From the NCBI GenBank assembly GCA_022316685.1, contig JAKJHU010000184.1:186001-250000 (forward strand): a stretch of 64,000 nt of DNA, read 5' to 3'. Origin of the DNA: Progne subis subis. Taxonomy: Eukaryota > Chordata > Aves > Passeriformes > Hirundinidae. A model generated the notes under the pieces. That model searched no databases, was not told the DNA's origin, and was given only the letters and a program-made list of their open reading frames with translations. Positions 1 through 11,506 of this stretch are shown here, piece by piece (within the stretch, counting starts at the first letter, position 1; every line of letters starts with the position of its first letter). The translations under genes were made by a program, and so were the position numbers.

Positions 1-2283
1 AAGGCAAACCACAAGATTGCTGTTTTACCTAATATTTAGTCATATTTGATACAGATCTTTGCTTTTATTCAGGCTTTGGCCCGGTTGTGCCAAGTTGTGA
101 GAAGGCTGTGCTCAGAGGCAGCTCTAAGAAGGTAGTATAGGCTTACTGCAACAGGCCCTGCAAGATTCGGCCCTTTTTTCCCTCCTGGAAGCAGCATGGT
201 TTATTGGGGTGAAGTTCTAAACGTCAATTATTTATGAAATTTAAGCTTTTATTCTCATTGCATTATCACTTTAAAATTATAAACCAGACCTTTTTGTTTT
301 CTGGTTTGCAGAGGGGCTGGGGTGGGAGGAGACCTGTGCCTCCCATCAGCTGGAAGATCCAGTGAGCTTGTTTACCTGTCTTCTTCCTCTCTTTGCCCCT
401 TCTTTAAAGGTCTGCACACAAAACCTGCAGCTCTCTTTTCCCTTCTACCCCCTATCCCAGGAAATCCTGAAATTATGGTCCATCTCAAAAACAAAGGTCG
501 AGCAATGCTATGTAAAGGGGGTTTTAGTCAGGCCATATGAAAAGTCACTGCCGTGATTACTCTGTGAATCTGGTAATTTCTCCTATTTTAAGCAGGAAAA
601 CTTTGTGCCTCAGCACTGGAAGAACAGTGTGTAGCGTCAGTTTGATGCTACGTTTTGAAATCCCACTGACTGAAATGAGAATTGCCAATTGTGCTTTAAT
701 CAGAATTGGATACTTATTGCAGTAAGGTCAAGTGTCTACTGAAGATTTGCAAAAGATTGTGTGCTGAAGGCGTGTTTATCCTCCTGAGCTCGAGTGTGTC
801 CTGTTTGGTGCACTCAGTGGGGCTGGGTCAGTCTCAGTGGTACAACCACAGTGAAAAACAGAGAGGGCTGGAGGAGGCAACCCCAGTGCTGGGGCCCTGG
901 CTGCTGCCTGGGCTCTCCCTGTAACACACACATTAACTTACCCCTGGGTTTAAGTGAAAATTGAAAACCTCATTGCCCCTCATCTTCCAGAAATTCCAAA
1001 AAATTCATTGGAAGCCAGAGGACTCCCATGTTAGGAAGACAGGGGAATAGCACTGACAGAAGCGGTTGCTTTTAACCCAAGTACTCCACTGAAAGCTAAG
1101 GAAGCTTGACTGCTGCCACATCTGCAGCTTACAAACTGCATGTCTGATGGTCAAAAAAAGTAAATTTACATCTCAGTTACTGCCATGGTTCAATTTTGCC
1201 TTAAATTCATTGGGAATGTACAGCTTTTAGCACCCACCAGGCCTCGCTTTAGATGGGCGCACTGACAGCAGCTCGACCTGGCTGATAAAAGCAGGAATTT
1301 ACTGTGCCCTCCCAGGAGCCAGCAGATCCTCACGCTCCCAGTGCCTCCTTCCCCACTGCCTGGCCCGTGCTTGAGGAATAAAGCAAAAGTGGGTGTTTGT
1401 GACACACAAAGGCCAGCTTTGCTCAGCCTGGCAGAGCGGCTGGGGGCAGCCAGCTGAGCTCTGTGTTGTGCTGGGTTTTACTGTGGTACATTCCAGTTTT
1501 GGCCAAAAAGGTGTATTTGTTAAACAGCGAAGCGTTTAAGCAGCCGTGGCACTGTCTGATCAGGGTTTTGAATGTATTTAGGCATTCCATGTTCTCTGTG
1601 ACTGGTAAGGACAGTACAAAGTGTAGAGCTCAGTAGTCTGATCTTCCAAATACTCTGAAGTGTTTTGGTGCTTGTTAAACATAGGCCTTGTCTATAAAAA
1701 TCTGAAAAAAAATCATCCTGCTTTAACTTGACTGAGTGATGAAAGCTATATTAGCTTTGACACTTGAGGGAAATGTTGTATCAATATAAAGGTACTCTTT
1801 ATTCCTTTTCCCTGTGGGAATATGTTACACCCGTGTCAATACAGAGGTGGTATATCACACTTTTCACAGTGAGAATTGCAAATATTTACTTGTTTTGGAA
1901 GAAAAATTACATTCCCGGCCAAAATACTTCCTGACATCGCAGAAATTGTGTAAACAAGGCCTTGGTTTAAGGCTGGTCTTGTGACCACATATTTTGCTGT
2001 ACATAATGATTGTATTTTTAAAAATCCGAGCTTGTTCTATTGCAAGAAAGTGTGTCTGGCATCCCAGTGTCCGTGACTGTAACCGTGCCCTGTGCTCAGC
2101 CCAGTCCCAAAGCAAGTGTGCTCCTGCTCAACACGATGCTCAGGATTTGTTTATCTGATGGTGCTGGAGCTGATGTGGAAATCTGTGGCTGTGGGATCCT
2201 GGTGGTTGTGCTTCTCTCAAAAGAATGTACGGCAAGTTGTTTGCAAAGGGCATTTTAAATAAAGGGCAGCTGGCTCTTTATGA
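1..2283. other. Non-coding DNA, possible 3' UTR of an upstream gene
   Basis: No reading frame here looks like protein and I see no convincing splice-bounded exon. The stretch ends just after an AATAAA signal at 2259-2264, so part of it could be a plus-strand 3' UTR whose coding exons lie left of the window. That is inference only. It could equally be ordinary intergenic DNA. Confidence 0.4.
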
Positions 2284-2320
2284 CTTCCTCACTTGGGTAC
2301 TCGTTGTGTGCAGGTGTTGT
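2259..2320 (+). terminator. Candidate poly(A) signal with GT-rich downstream element
   Basis: A canonical AATAAA lies at 2259-2264. About 40 bases further on there is a GT-rich stretch (roughly 2302-2320, containing GTTGTGTGCAGGTGTTG), the usual arrangement for vertebrate 3'-end cleavage. AATAAA hexamers also occur by chance in AT-rich DNA, and no coding exon upstream supports this one. Confidence 0.25.
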
Positions 2321-2910
2321 TCGGGGTCAGATTTCCTCGAGGAGTGACAAAATGCAGAAACTTGCATGTTCTTTCAGAGTTTTTTGCTAATAGGGGTGGC
2401 ACACGTGCATGGATGACTCCCACGAGGTGAATGGAAAACAGCTGGAGCTCTGCTGCCGTCGCAAGCTCTGTCCCTGTCCAGGTTTGTACAGCAAACAGTG
2501 AGTGAGCCCTCACTGTACCCTGGCGCAGAACTGTTCGTGTTCCAGTCAGATCTGAGACTTGCTCTAGAGGCAAACACGTATGAGCTCAGTTCCAAGGGGA
2601 AATGGTTTTAAATATTGATATTCACAGCTTACAGCCCGTTCCTACAGTGTTTACAGCCTCGTGCAAAATGCGTATGGCAAAGACTGTCCTTCCTGTCACA
2701 CTGCTACAACAGTGTTTGAGAACCTCCTTTTTGCAGGAATCCAGCATCTGCCCAAATTTTAGAACTTTGTGTTTAGGGCTGACAATCTTTGGCAACTGTA
2801 TGTGCAGATGAGAGGGATTTGAGAGCAAAGTTTTAGTCAAAAAGCAAAAGATGAGTTGTAGTGATGAGAAATGGAGTGCAAGTATGTTGCTGGGGCTGCA
2901 TCATGTGTTG

Positions 2911-2999
2911 GGGTTTTGGGGTTTTTTTTGTTGTTTTGTTGTTTTGCTTTGTTGTGGGATTTTTGTTTGGTGGGGTTTTGTTTTGTTTGGGTTTTTTTT
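2911..2999 (+). repeat. T/G-rich low-complexity tract
   Basis: About 90 bases are made almost only of T and G, starting with GGGGTTTTGGGG and continuing as GTTTT/GTTTG permutations. On the plus strand C is nearly absent. The opening resembles the ciliate-type telomere repeat by chance composition only, and the tract quickly loses that period. Similar tracts occur at 10,777-10,860 and, on the opposite strand, at 38,743-38,811. Confidence 0.7.
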
Positions 3000-3073
3000 A
3001 GTGATTTAATTTCTGTAGAGTTTGTCAGTCTGTAATCAAAAGTCTTGCTGTGTTTCCTAAGGAAGAGTCAGCA

Positions 3074-3087
3074 TGTGTGTGTGTGTG
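3074..3087. repeat. (TG)7 microsatellite
   Basis: A short perfect dinucleotide run of about seven TG units, within non-coding sequence. Confidence 0.8.
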
Positions 3088-6000
3088 ATCTGACTTCACT
3101 GGGGTTGGAATCAGAGTTCCTCCCTTTGCACAGATGATCTCAGCTCAGTGATCTCAGTTCTGGAGCATTCCTTAGGGGACAGTCCTTATGGAACAGTCAT
3201 TATGGTGCTGAAGGAGCCCCCAACAAAACCTGTCAATGATGATGAGCAGAGACCTTCCTGCAGAAAGCTCCAGAGCAGCCATCGCATTTCACTGTGGCTG
3301 TTTTAAATTTCTGAAGGCTACAACTGCTCCAGCCAACACCCGGGCTGCTTTGCTGCTGTCCATGCCAGAGGTGCAGATTGTACATAAAGCAAGAACTCAA
3401 ATCCTTAATCTGCACGATCCAACAAGTCCCAGATCCTACATAAACCACTGTAAAATTAGAAGTCAGTTAACCAGAACTTGCAAGTCGTTCAAGTAAGTCT
3501 TAAAATATTGAAAGCAGCTGTTCTGTGTTGACTTTTATTTTCAGTTTTGGCAGTCTTGAGTCTTTAGGAGGTTTGGGTGAAGAGCTGGCTGATCAAGAAG
3601 CCATAGCTTTGTTTTGTAGTCCTTGACTGAGATTTTTAGGGAAATGTTGCCTGACATATAGCTTCAGCTTCAAGGATTTAAACCCCATTTATTTCTATAA
3701 AGTTCTGTAAGGGAACATTATAAAAGGTGCTTAGTTAATAGATTTGATGTCCAGGTACGGACAGATCCCAGATGTTTCTCCTCAGCTTGACAGACTGATA
3801 ATGACTGTGCAAGAAATGCTGCAGCTATGAGACTGGACGGAATGATCAAAAAAATGCTACAGTTTTTGCCTTTTGATACTATTGTGTTAATTTGTTACAC
3901 TAGGGTGAAAGGGGATGGTTTAGGTTGCTTTTGAGGATGGTTGTAACTGGGTGAAAACCAATCTGAGATCAAAGTTGGCTGTACTTTCCTCTGAATCATG
4001 TATTGCTAAAGGTATAGTATTTATAGCAGATGTCCCTTCCCAGTTTCTCATCTGGGTATGTCCATCTAATTCTTTGTTTCTATAGTGTTCCTTCAGCAAT
4101 CCAGGGGACATGTATTGTATCCACTCTTGTCCAGAGAGATAGCTTGAAAAAGGAATCTCTGCAGACATTCCAAAAACACTTTCTCTAGAAGCATAAAGTA
4201 GGTACATTTTGGAGATCAAAACTGCATGTTTCCTTGAAAACACAAAATGTGCCTTGTGTTTAACCTCCTCTGCTGGGTCGTGGTGCCTTCCCCAGCTGTG
4301 CTGCCTTGGGCTCCTGGGGTGCCCTGGGCTGGAGTAGCAGCGGAAATCCTGGCTGGGCAGGGTGGGGATCTGCCCTGGTGGACTGTGGGGTGGGGCTGGA
4401 AGCAGGACACGCAATGCCACGTTCCCCAAGTGCCAGACATGGTTGTGTGGCAGGGCAGGGAGCAAGGAGTCTTTTGGGGAGCTGGGGAGATGGGCTCCAT
4501 TCTTCTGGTTTAGGTATAAAACATCCTTTTGTGTGTGCATTATGGATTTGCTGGTTTCTTCCCTCCTTGCATTGCTAAGCAGATTCAAAAGTGCAAAGAA
4601 CATTTGTTCAACACGTGTTCTCCACCAGGGATGAGTTTGATGTTTAGACTGAGCTTCCCTACACCACTAATCACCAAAATCTCTTTTAAGCTGTGTGGAA
4701 CTTTATAGTGATGATTGTTGCAATGTGACTCAGGGGACTTGGGAGCTGTGTGTGCTGAAGGATGAGATTAGCGATAATTTTATCCCCCAAATGAACTACA
4801 GCAGTATCACGTACCCAATTTCATATGGGGAGTTTGCTGCCAAGTTTACTGATGATTACCAAAGTTAAGATTAAATCATGCTAAGAAAGTGCTTGAGTAA
4901 TTGAGTTTCTAATGTTTGCAATCTTGATTTCCCTTCTTTTTGGGATACTGTGCTGCATCCCACATTGGCTGTCTGTTTTCCACTGGGTTTCTGGTTTCAA
5001 ATGTTATGTTTACTTTAGTGTGGGTTTTGCTTTCCCTTTGGAAAAGGATCATTTGGTTTCTCCTTTAATTAGGGGGAAAAAATAGAGAGGAGATTCACAT
5101 CTGAGCTGCTGTATAGCAAAAGCTGCACAGATTCCAGAAATACATGCCATGTGTCCACATTTTTTGCAATGAAGTTTAAGGAGAATGCTGTATGTTTAAG
5201 GTATTTCTAAGACCTGGACTCTCAGCAAAGAAACAGCTCAGAAAAGATTATTTCCAAAAGAACTGGGTCAGCCTGGAGTGAATTAGAGTTCACAGATACC
5301 GAGGAATTTATTCTCTTACAGTATTACTGTACTTCAGCCTCTGCAGTGACAGTTACAGATTGCTGAGCATAAATATTTATGCATATGTACAAAGTTGTAT
5401 CTGGTATCCACAATTTGGGAAACATCCACATTTTTCTACTTCTAGCATAGAAAATTAGGAACTGTGTGCTTGCACTCGCCGAGTATCAGACCAGTAGCAT
5501 AGAAATTGAGGTGTGTGTTTATTTAGCCAATTATAAGCACCTAAAAAGAGTTTTCTGGATTCTCTTCAAGAACTTTTGACCTGGCACAGATTAGTTCAGC
5601 ATTGCTAAACCAGAAGGTTCCCATGGTGATTAAAGGTGAGGCCCTGACCTGTCTGACCTGTCTGGTTTGTGGGCAGCTCTGTCTGCGAGGGAAGCCAGGC
5701 TTGTGCCACCTCTGTGTCCTTGTGACAGGGACAGGGAGCCAAACCTGTCTGATGAACAGCAGCGAGATATTCCTGCACTCCTTACAGGCTTTAGGAAGCT
5801 GGGGTTGCTCAATGTGCACCTGGTGGCAGCTGTTCCAGGTGTGGTGAGTCAGCACCCAGTAGTTAACCGCAATTAACTGATGAGGAACTGGAGTTCATTT
5901 GGAAAACATGTTTGTGCATACTCGTATGGAGGCATAAACTCTGCTATTCCAGAACGTAAACACACCTAAGCAAATGTGTTTGGTGTCCCCAGTGCCGACA

Positions 6001-7850
6001 ATAGAATTGCCAATATAAATTCATGACTGAAGTTCTGTTTGTGCACTGACTTAACGCTGTTTGAATTTGAACTTAACATACTCTCTGATTCTGTGGATGT
6101 GTGTCTAATTCTCCATTCTTTTGAAAACCCAGTGAAATCAGAGCCTTACTGAAGCAAATTTAACCACAGCCTGAATTTAAATATTTCACATACACCTAGT
6201 AGTGTGATTTTTTTTTTCAGCTGTAATTTCATTATAAAAGAAAACCTTCCTTCCCCTATGTCTTTTAGCTGATTTCTCAGGTCTCTACAGTGTAAACTTT
6301 AACTTATTTTTTCCCCCTTCTATGGGTGATTTTACCCTGTGACAATGGATTTATGTAAACTCTGAATCTATCTTGGAATGCCAAGAGCTGTATTATATAT
6401 ATATTTAATATGGTTATTTCAAAAAGCAGAGGTCTGTGAAACACCTGCAGTAGTGGCCAGCCAGGAAGAGAAGGGTTTGGAGCTGTGTGCCCTGAGGCTG
6501 CGTGGCCAAGCCTGGAGGGGCTGCTGGGATGAGCAGCTCTGAGGAACATCCCCAGCACCTCGAGCAGGGATGGAGGCTGCATCCCAAACGTCCCTCTGCA
6601 GCTGCTCGGTGCTGAATCAAAGAGCAGAAGTTAGACAGAGCCGTCACTTGATTTTTTTATTTTGATTTTTCAGTGGCTGCCAAGAGCTACATAAGCCCTT
6701 GAACTATGTCAGAACTGGAGGGAGAACAAAGGTGCCCTGAGTTTGCCTTTCCCTCCTGCCCTGCTGCCTCCTCTGCACTCAGGAGCTTTGTGAACCTCAG
6801 AGTCTGTGGGTCCCTGCAGGGGTGTGTGGTCACATAGATGAAAACATACATGTTCCAAAATTAAAAAAAAAAAAAAAACAAACCCACAGTTTTCAGCTCT
6901 GTACTTCGGGAAGCAGGACTGCTGCATTGCCTTGGTGTAAGTGCTAGACTAGAAACATCTTAGAGGGAAGGATGAGTTCCTTTGGGTGGCCCCACCATCC
7001 CCTCTGAATAAAACTGGATACACTCTCTGGGATCCAGAGGTTGGATGGAAAATGTATGTGAGTAGGTTCAAAATTGAATTAATTAGAAACTCTTACAATT
7101 TTTAGTCACTTGAAACGGGGTCAATTTCAAATCAATCTCTTTGCAAGATGAAACACACTGACTTCAAAACAGGCTTTTGTGGTGATACATTACAGCACTT
7201 ACCAAATTAACAAAGGGCCGAACCAGCAGGTAATGAGGTTTTCAGCTGAGGCTGAGCTTTCTTCCAAGGGCAGGTATTATTTTTAAGTCTAATAGCTACC
7301 CTTATGGAAAAAGCAAAAAAAAGTATAAAAATTTAAACCCTCAGGAAAGGTTCAATCTGAAAAACAGTGATTGCAGGACTCAGGGAGGATTATGGTAATT
7401 TATTTCAATTAATTCAATGCAAAACAGATTATAGATCACTGTGCTTCACCATCTTGTGGAAAATCTAGCATTCAAAATGTAGCATAATCAGATTTTGATT
7501 TATGCAAACTCTCTCTGGAAGACACTACACCAGTCTCTCGTTTTGCAGCAATGGGCAGTCAGTGTTTCCCCGAGGACAGGTTTCCAGGAAGGCTGGGGGC
7601 AGCTCTGGCCGCTGGGCAGGGCTGTGGGAGGGCAGAGCTGCGCCCCACGGAACAGACGGGCACACACGGGTGGGGAATTCCCTGCAGAACCTGCAGCCTG
7701 AGCGTCAGAGGCAGCTGGGGATCAGCTCTGGGGCTCTGCAGGAGAGCCTCAGGCCGGCAGCTCGGTTGTTTCCAGCAGCAGCTCGGGCTGAGGGCACCGA
7801 GCCTGCTCCCAGCACCGCTGGCCCGTGCAGGGTCTCGCTGTGCCCCCTCG

Positions 7851-8230
7851 GCTGCTCTCTGCTTCTCTGCTCTCTGCTTGCTGCTCTCTGCTTCTCTGCT
7901 CTCTGTTCTCTGCTCGCTGTTCTCTGCTCTCTGCTCACTGCTCGCTGCTCACTGTTCTCTGCCTGCTGCCCTCTGCTTCTCTACTCTCTGCTCGCTGTTC
8001 TCTGCTCGCTGTCCTCTGCTCACTGTTCTCTGCTCTCTGTTCTCTGCTCACTGTTCTCTGCTCGCTGCTCTCTGCCCTCTGCTTCTCTGCTCTCTGCCCT
8101 CTGCTTGCTGTTCGCTGCTCACTGCTCTCTGCTCTCTGTTCTCTGCTTGCTGTTCTCTGCTCTCTGTTCTCTGCTCACTGCTCTCTGCTCGCTGCTCTCT
8201 GTTCTCTGCTCACTGCTTGCTGCTCGCTGC
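7851..8230. repeat. Heptamer minisatellite, consensus CTCTGCT
   Basis: About 54 tandem copies of a 7-bp unit that reads TC[T/G/A]CTG[C/T] in one register. The third position alternates among T, G and A (CTCTG, CTCGCTG, CTCACTG) and the last between C and T. The plus strand is almost pure pyrimidine plus G, with A appearing only in the CTCACTG variants. Seven is not a multiple of three and the unit has no plus-strand stop, so all three plus frames stay open and give leucine/serine/cysteine-rich ORFs of 256-332 codons. These are by-products of the repeat. The flanks (7,700-7,850 and 8,231-8,560) are GC-rich and unique. Confidence 0.95.
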
Positions 8231-8231
8231 C

Positions 8232-9292
8232 CATGCCCCCTCCCTGCCGCAGGACAAGGGAAGCGCCGGAATATCCTGGGACACTTCTCTGCTCTCAGCT
8301 TCCTCAGCTCTCCCCTTTCACACACACACACTTCTGCTTCCTCCAGTTCTGCTGCAGCAGAGACAAATGCAATGGGTGCAGCATTTTGGGTGCTGGGAAG
8401 AAAACCCGCGGTGCCACTGGCCTGCGGTGGGTAAATGCCCCGTTTGGCTGCGGCCCCCCACAGCCTGTGCCACACCCCGCATGTGGGACGGGGGCTGCAG
8501 CCGTGCCCCCAGGGCCGGGCACAGCCTGCCCAGGTGGAGAGCAGCATGAGGGAGCCGGAGCTGAACGGCTGGCTCGAGGTTTACACAAGGGTTAGCGACA
8601 ATGTACATTTCCAATCACTGTTGCTGCGGTCCCTGCAGCTTTTCACGGGGTGCAGAACAGGTGCTGTGCCACAGCAGCTCTGCCCGGTCTGAAATACAAC
8701 CCAGGGGGTGAAGCGCAATGCCCTCACCCGGCTGGGACCTGGGATCTTCAGGCCCTGTGCTACAGCGAGGGAACTTGCACGTGCTAATTTTAAGCAATAA
8801 ATGCTGATTAATGTTCAGGGTTGAAACTATTAAAAGGGTTTGTTCTGGTGAGAAGCAGTCACCACGCTGCTGACTTCCCTTTGGCTGTTAAAAGGTTTAT
8901 GGTTATTGAATTATTTGTAACATAATGACAGATAACTTTATATATTTATTGCCTATGGGCTGCTAATTTCTACTCTTGGTTGATCACGTTGACTACACGC
9001 CTGTTCCGTGTGGTTTTAGGCATGTCTGAGGGATCAGGGCGGGTGCTCGGGTTCCACTCTGAGCTCCCAGGTTTCCCAGAAGCGATTTCCTGCTCTCGGA
9101 TGTTCGCAGCACCTTCTGGTGCTCCAGCCCCGTAACATCAGGCTCCCACGTGTGCCCCTGCAGCCGCGCTGGCTGCAAAGCTGCTCTCAGACGTGGTGTC
9201 AGGAGCTGCTGGTTCTTTGTGTGAGGCTCGCTGGGCAGCAGAGCCAAGCTGCAGCAGCTGCCGGTGCGGGCGGCGCCTCCGAGCCCGTGTGG
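8232..9292. other. Unique spacer between two minisatellites
   Basis: GC-rich, non-repetitive DNA up to about 8,770, then AT-rich sequence around 8,770-8,980 with two AATAAA-like hexamers. No exon with paired splice signals was found. The overlapping ORFs on both strands are extensions of repeat-driven frames. Confidence 0.6.
8319..8331. repeat. (CA)6 microsatellite
   Basis: A short CA run about 90 bases downstream of the heptamer minisatellite. Confidence 0.8.
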
Positions 9293-10460
9293 CTGTGCTC
9301 CTGCCTGCACATCGGTACCATGCTGGGCTCCTGCCTGCCCACCGGTACCGTGCTGTGCTGTGCTGCGCTGTGCTGTGCGAGCACACTGCTACCGTGCTGC
9401 ACTGTGCTCCTGCCTGCACACCAGCACCGTGCTGTGCTGTATGAGCACACAGCGGTACTGTGCTGTGCTGTGTGAGCACACACCGGTACCGTACTGTGCT
9501 GTGCTGTGCTGTGCTGTGTGAGCACACACCAGTACCATGCTGTGCTGTGTGAGCACACACCGGTACCGTACTGTGCTGTGCTGTGCTGTGCTGTGCTGTG
9601 CTGTGCTGTGCTGTGCTGTGTGAGCACACACCAGTACCATGCTGTGCTGTGTGAGCACACACCGGTACCGTGCTGTGCTGTGTGAGCACACACCGGTACC
9701 GTACTGTGCTGTGCTGTGCTGTGCTGTGCTGTGCTGTGCTGTGCTGTGTGAGCACACACCAGTACCATGCTGTGCTGTGCGAGCACACACCGGTACCGTG
9801 CTGTGCTGTGTGAGCACACACCGGTACCATGCTGTGCTGTGTGAGCACACACCGGTACCGTGCTGTGCTGTGCTGTGTGAGCACACACCGGTACCGTGCT
9901 GTGCTGTTTGAGCACACACCGGTACCGTGCTGTGCTGTGCGAGCACACACCGGTACCGTGCTGTGCTGTGTGAGCACACACCGGTACCGTGCTGTGCTGT
10001 GTGAGCACACACCGGTACCGTGCTGTGCTGTGCTGTGCTGTGCTGTGTGAGCACACACTGGTACCGTACCGTGCTGTGCTGTGCTGTGTGAGCACACACC
10101 GGTACCGTGCTGTGCTGTGTGAGCACACACCGGTACCGTGCTGTGCTGTGTGAGCACACACCGGTACCGTGCTGTGCTGTGCGAGCACACAATGGTACCG
10201 CACCGTGCTGTGCTGTGCTGTGCTGTGTGAGCACACACTGGTACCGTACCGTGCTGTGCTGTGCTGTGCGAGCACACACCAGTACCATGCTGTGCTGTGT
10301 GAGCACACACCGGTACCGTGCTGTGCTGTGTGAGCACACACCGGTACCGTGCTGTGCTGTGTGAGCACACACCGGTACCGTGCTGTGCTGTGCTGTGCTG
10401 TGCTGTGTGAGCACACACTGGTACCGTACCGTGCTGTGCTGTGCTGTGTGAGCACACAGC
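9293..10460. repeat. 31-bp minisatellite with internal (GTGCT)n expansions
   Basis: The basic unit is 31 bp. It consists of two or more GTGCT pentamers, then GTGTGAGCACAC, then ACCGGTACC. The pentamer count varies from two to more than ten (for example 9,557-9,620 and 9,707-9,750), so this is a compound repeat-within-repeat. The first units (9,293-9,430) are diverged and carry CTCCTGCCTGC in place of the pentamers, which marks an older edge. Each unit contains short dyads: CGGTACCG, and GTGCT...AGCAC around a 5-base gap. Thirty-one is not a multiple of three and the minus strand of the unit has no stop, so three minus-strand ORFs of 410-483 codons arise as artefacts. Confidence 0.95.
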
Positions 10461-11389
10461 TCCTGCTGCCCTGCTGCCAGGGCATCGTGTAGCTCCCAGT
10501 GACCTGGGACAGCCAGGCCCGGCCGGGTCCGTGTTCGCCTCTGAGGGCTGGCGGAGCAGCTGCTTTCGGGAGGTTTGCAGCTGCTGCATTCAGCCTGGGG
10601 AGCTGCAGTAATTGACTTCAAAAAAGAAAATCATTGTGTGTACTCTGTCCTTTTTGCTCAACTGCGCTAGTTCCCTAACATGTTTAGGAGTTGGCATTTC
10701 TGTTTCTCCATTTATATTTCATCAAACTGCCTGGCTTTTCTGAGCCCATTTGGGTAAAGACTGAGAATAAACATGTGGGGGGGGGGGGTGTGGGGGGGTG
10801 GGTGGTGTTTGGTGTTTTGTTTTTGTTTGTTTGTTTTTGTTTTGGTTTGGTTTTTTTTTCTTTTTAAACTTAGATCAGTGTCTACTCCCAGTTGTACTTG
10901 AATTGTCAAGTTCCAGGTTTGATTCCAAGGGAGTAAGTGCATTAACTCGTGTCGTTAGCCCATCACCTTCCCCGACAGCCGCAGGGGAAGGTTTTCAAGG
11001 GGAAGGTACTCGATGTTTCTCAGCTGGAAAGTGCCAGCCAGTGACTTAGACTGGATCGATTAACGAGGATTCGTCCTGTTGCCAGGGCTCATTTTTGTTA
11101 TCCAGACTTCCCTTCTGGGAATAGCTGAAATAGATGGAATCAGTGTTTCTGCCTTAAGTGTGTGGCAGCTGGGATTTGAGGTTGTTTCTGCACCAACCCT
11201 CTCTCCCTCACTTTCTGATTTACAGGTTTGTAAGGAGCTAACACTTTTACAGATACAAGGATTTGTGCTATAGTTCACAAGGACAGTGAACATGAACTCA
11301 GAACCTTCTACACAGGTTATAAAATCAGCAGTTACCAAGTGCAGGAATTGAATCCCTTTCTTTTCTTGCAGGTGTGCCTTTGGCAGGGG
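10461..11389. other. Non-coding DNA with a long G-run
   Basis: Unique sequence flanks the G-rich tract at 10,777-10,860. A good polypyrimidine tract plus AG occurs at about 11,355-11,371, directly before the CR1 fragment, with no matching donor, so I do not call an exon. Confidence 0.55.
10777..10860 (+). repeat. G-run and T/G-rich tract with quadruplex potential
   Basis: The plus strand has 12 consecutive G at 10,777-10,788, then TGT, 7 G (10,792-10,798), then GGG at 10,800-10,802. It runs on into GTTTT/GTTTG-type DNA to about 10,860. Four or more G-tracts of at least three, with 1-3 base spacers, satisfy the standard G-quadruplex pattern. Confidence 0.85.
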
Positions 11390-11506
11390 GCTCAGCCTGG
11401 AGAAAAGGAGGATCAGGAGCACCTTCTCAGCCTCCCAACTCCTTGACAGGAGAGTGCAGCCAGGTGGGGTTTAGGCTCTGCTCCCAGGGAACAGGATGAG
11501 AGGAAA
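11390..11506 (+). mobile_element. CR1 LINE fragment (3' part)
   Basis: The stretch starting CTCAGCCTGGAGAAAAGGAG and ending at CAGGATGAGAGGAAA matches, from memory, the well-known distal segment of avian CR1 elements. In the full element that segment runs from CTCAGCCTGGAGAAAAGGAGG to the GACAAGAGGAAATGG block. It is diverged by several substitutions and small deletions and carries no reading frame. It is cut off abruptly at about 11,506 and has no 3' end. Orientation is plus. Known for the family: chicken-repeat-1 non-LTR retrotransposons are mostly 5'-truncated. Confidence 0.75.

Larger units (their letters stand above)
2284..7850. other. Non-coding DNA with low-complexity tracts
   Basis: This is intergenic or intronic DNA without a supported gene. 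It contains a T/G-rich tract at about 2911-2999, a short (TG)n at about 3074-3087, an A-run at 6863-6878 and an AT run near 6393-6404. The longest open frame, on the minus strand at 3920-4603, resembles no protein family I know and has ordinary non-coding composition. Confidence 0.6.

Noticed and set aside
2911..2935. Interstitial telomere (GGGGTTTT-like)
   Set aside because: The vertebrate telomere unit is TTAGGG. Only two or three GGGGTTTT-like copies occur, inside a general T/G tract.
3920..4603. 227-codon minus-strand ORF
   Set aside because: The composition is ordinary and no domain is recognisable. Such lengths can arise by chance in a 64-kb window.
7502..8595. Plus-strand ORFs of 256-332 codons rich in Leu, Ser and Cys
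   Set aside because: They translate the heptamer minisatellite in three frames and fade into unrelated GC-rich sequence.
9138..10621. Three overlapping minus-strand ORFs of 410-483 codons (HSTAQHGT-type repeats)
   Set aside because: All three frames of one strand are open at once because a 31-bp unit cycles through them. That is the mark of a repeat and not of coding selection.
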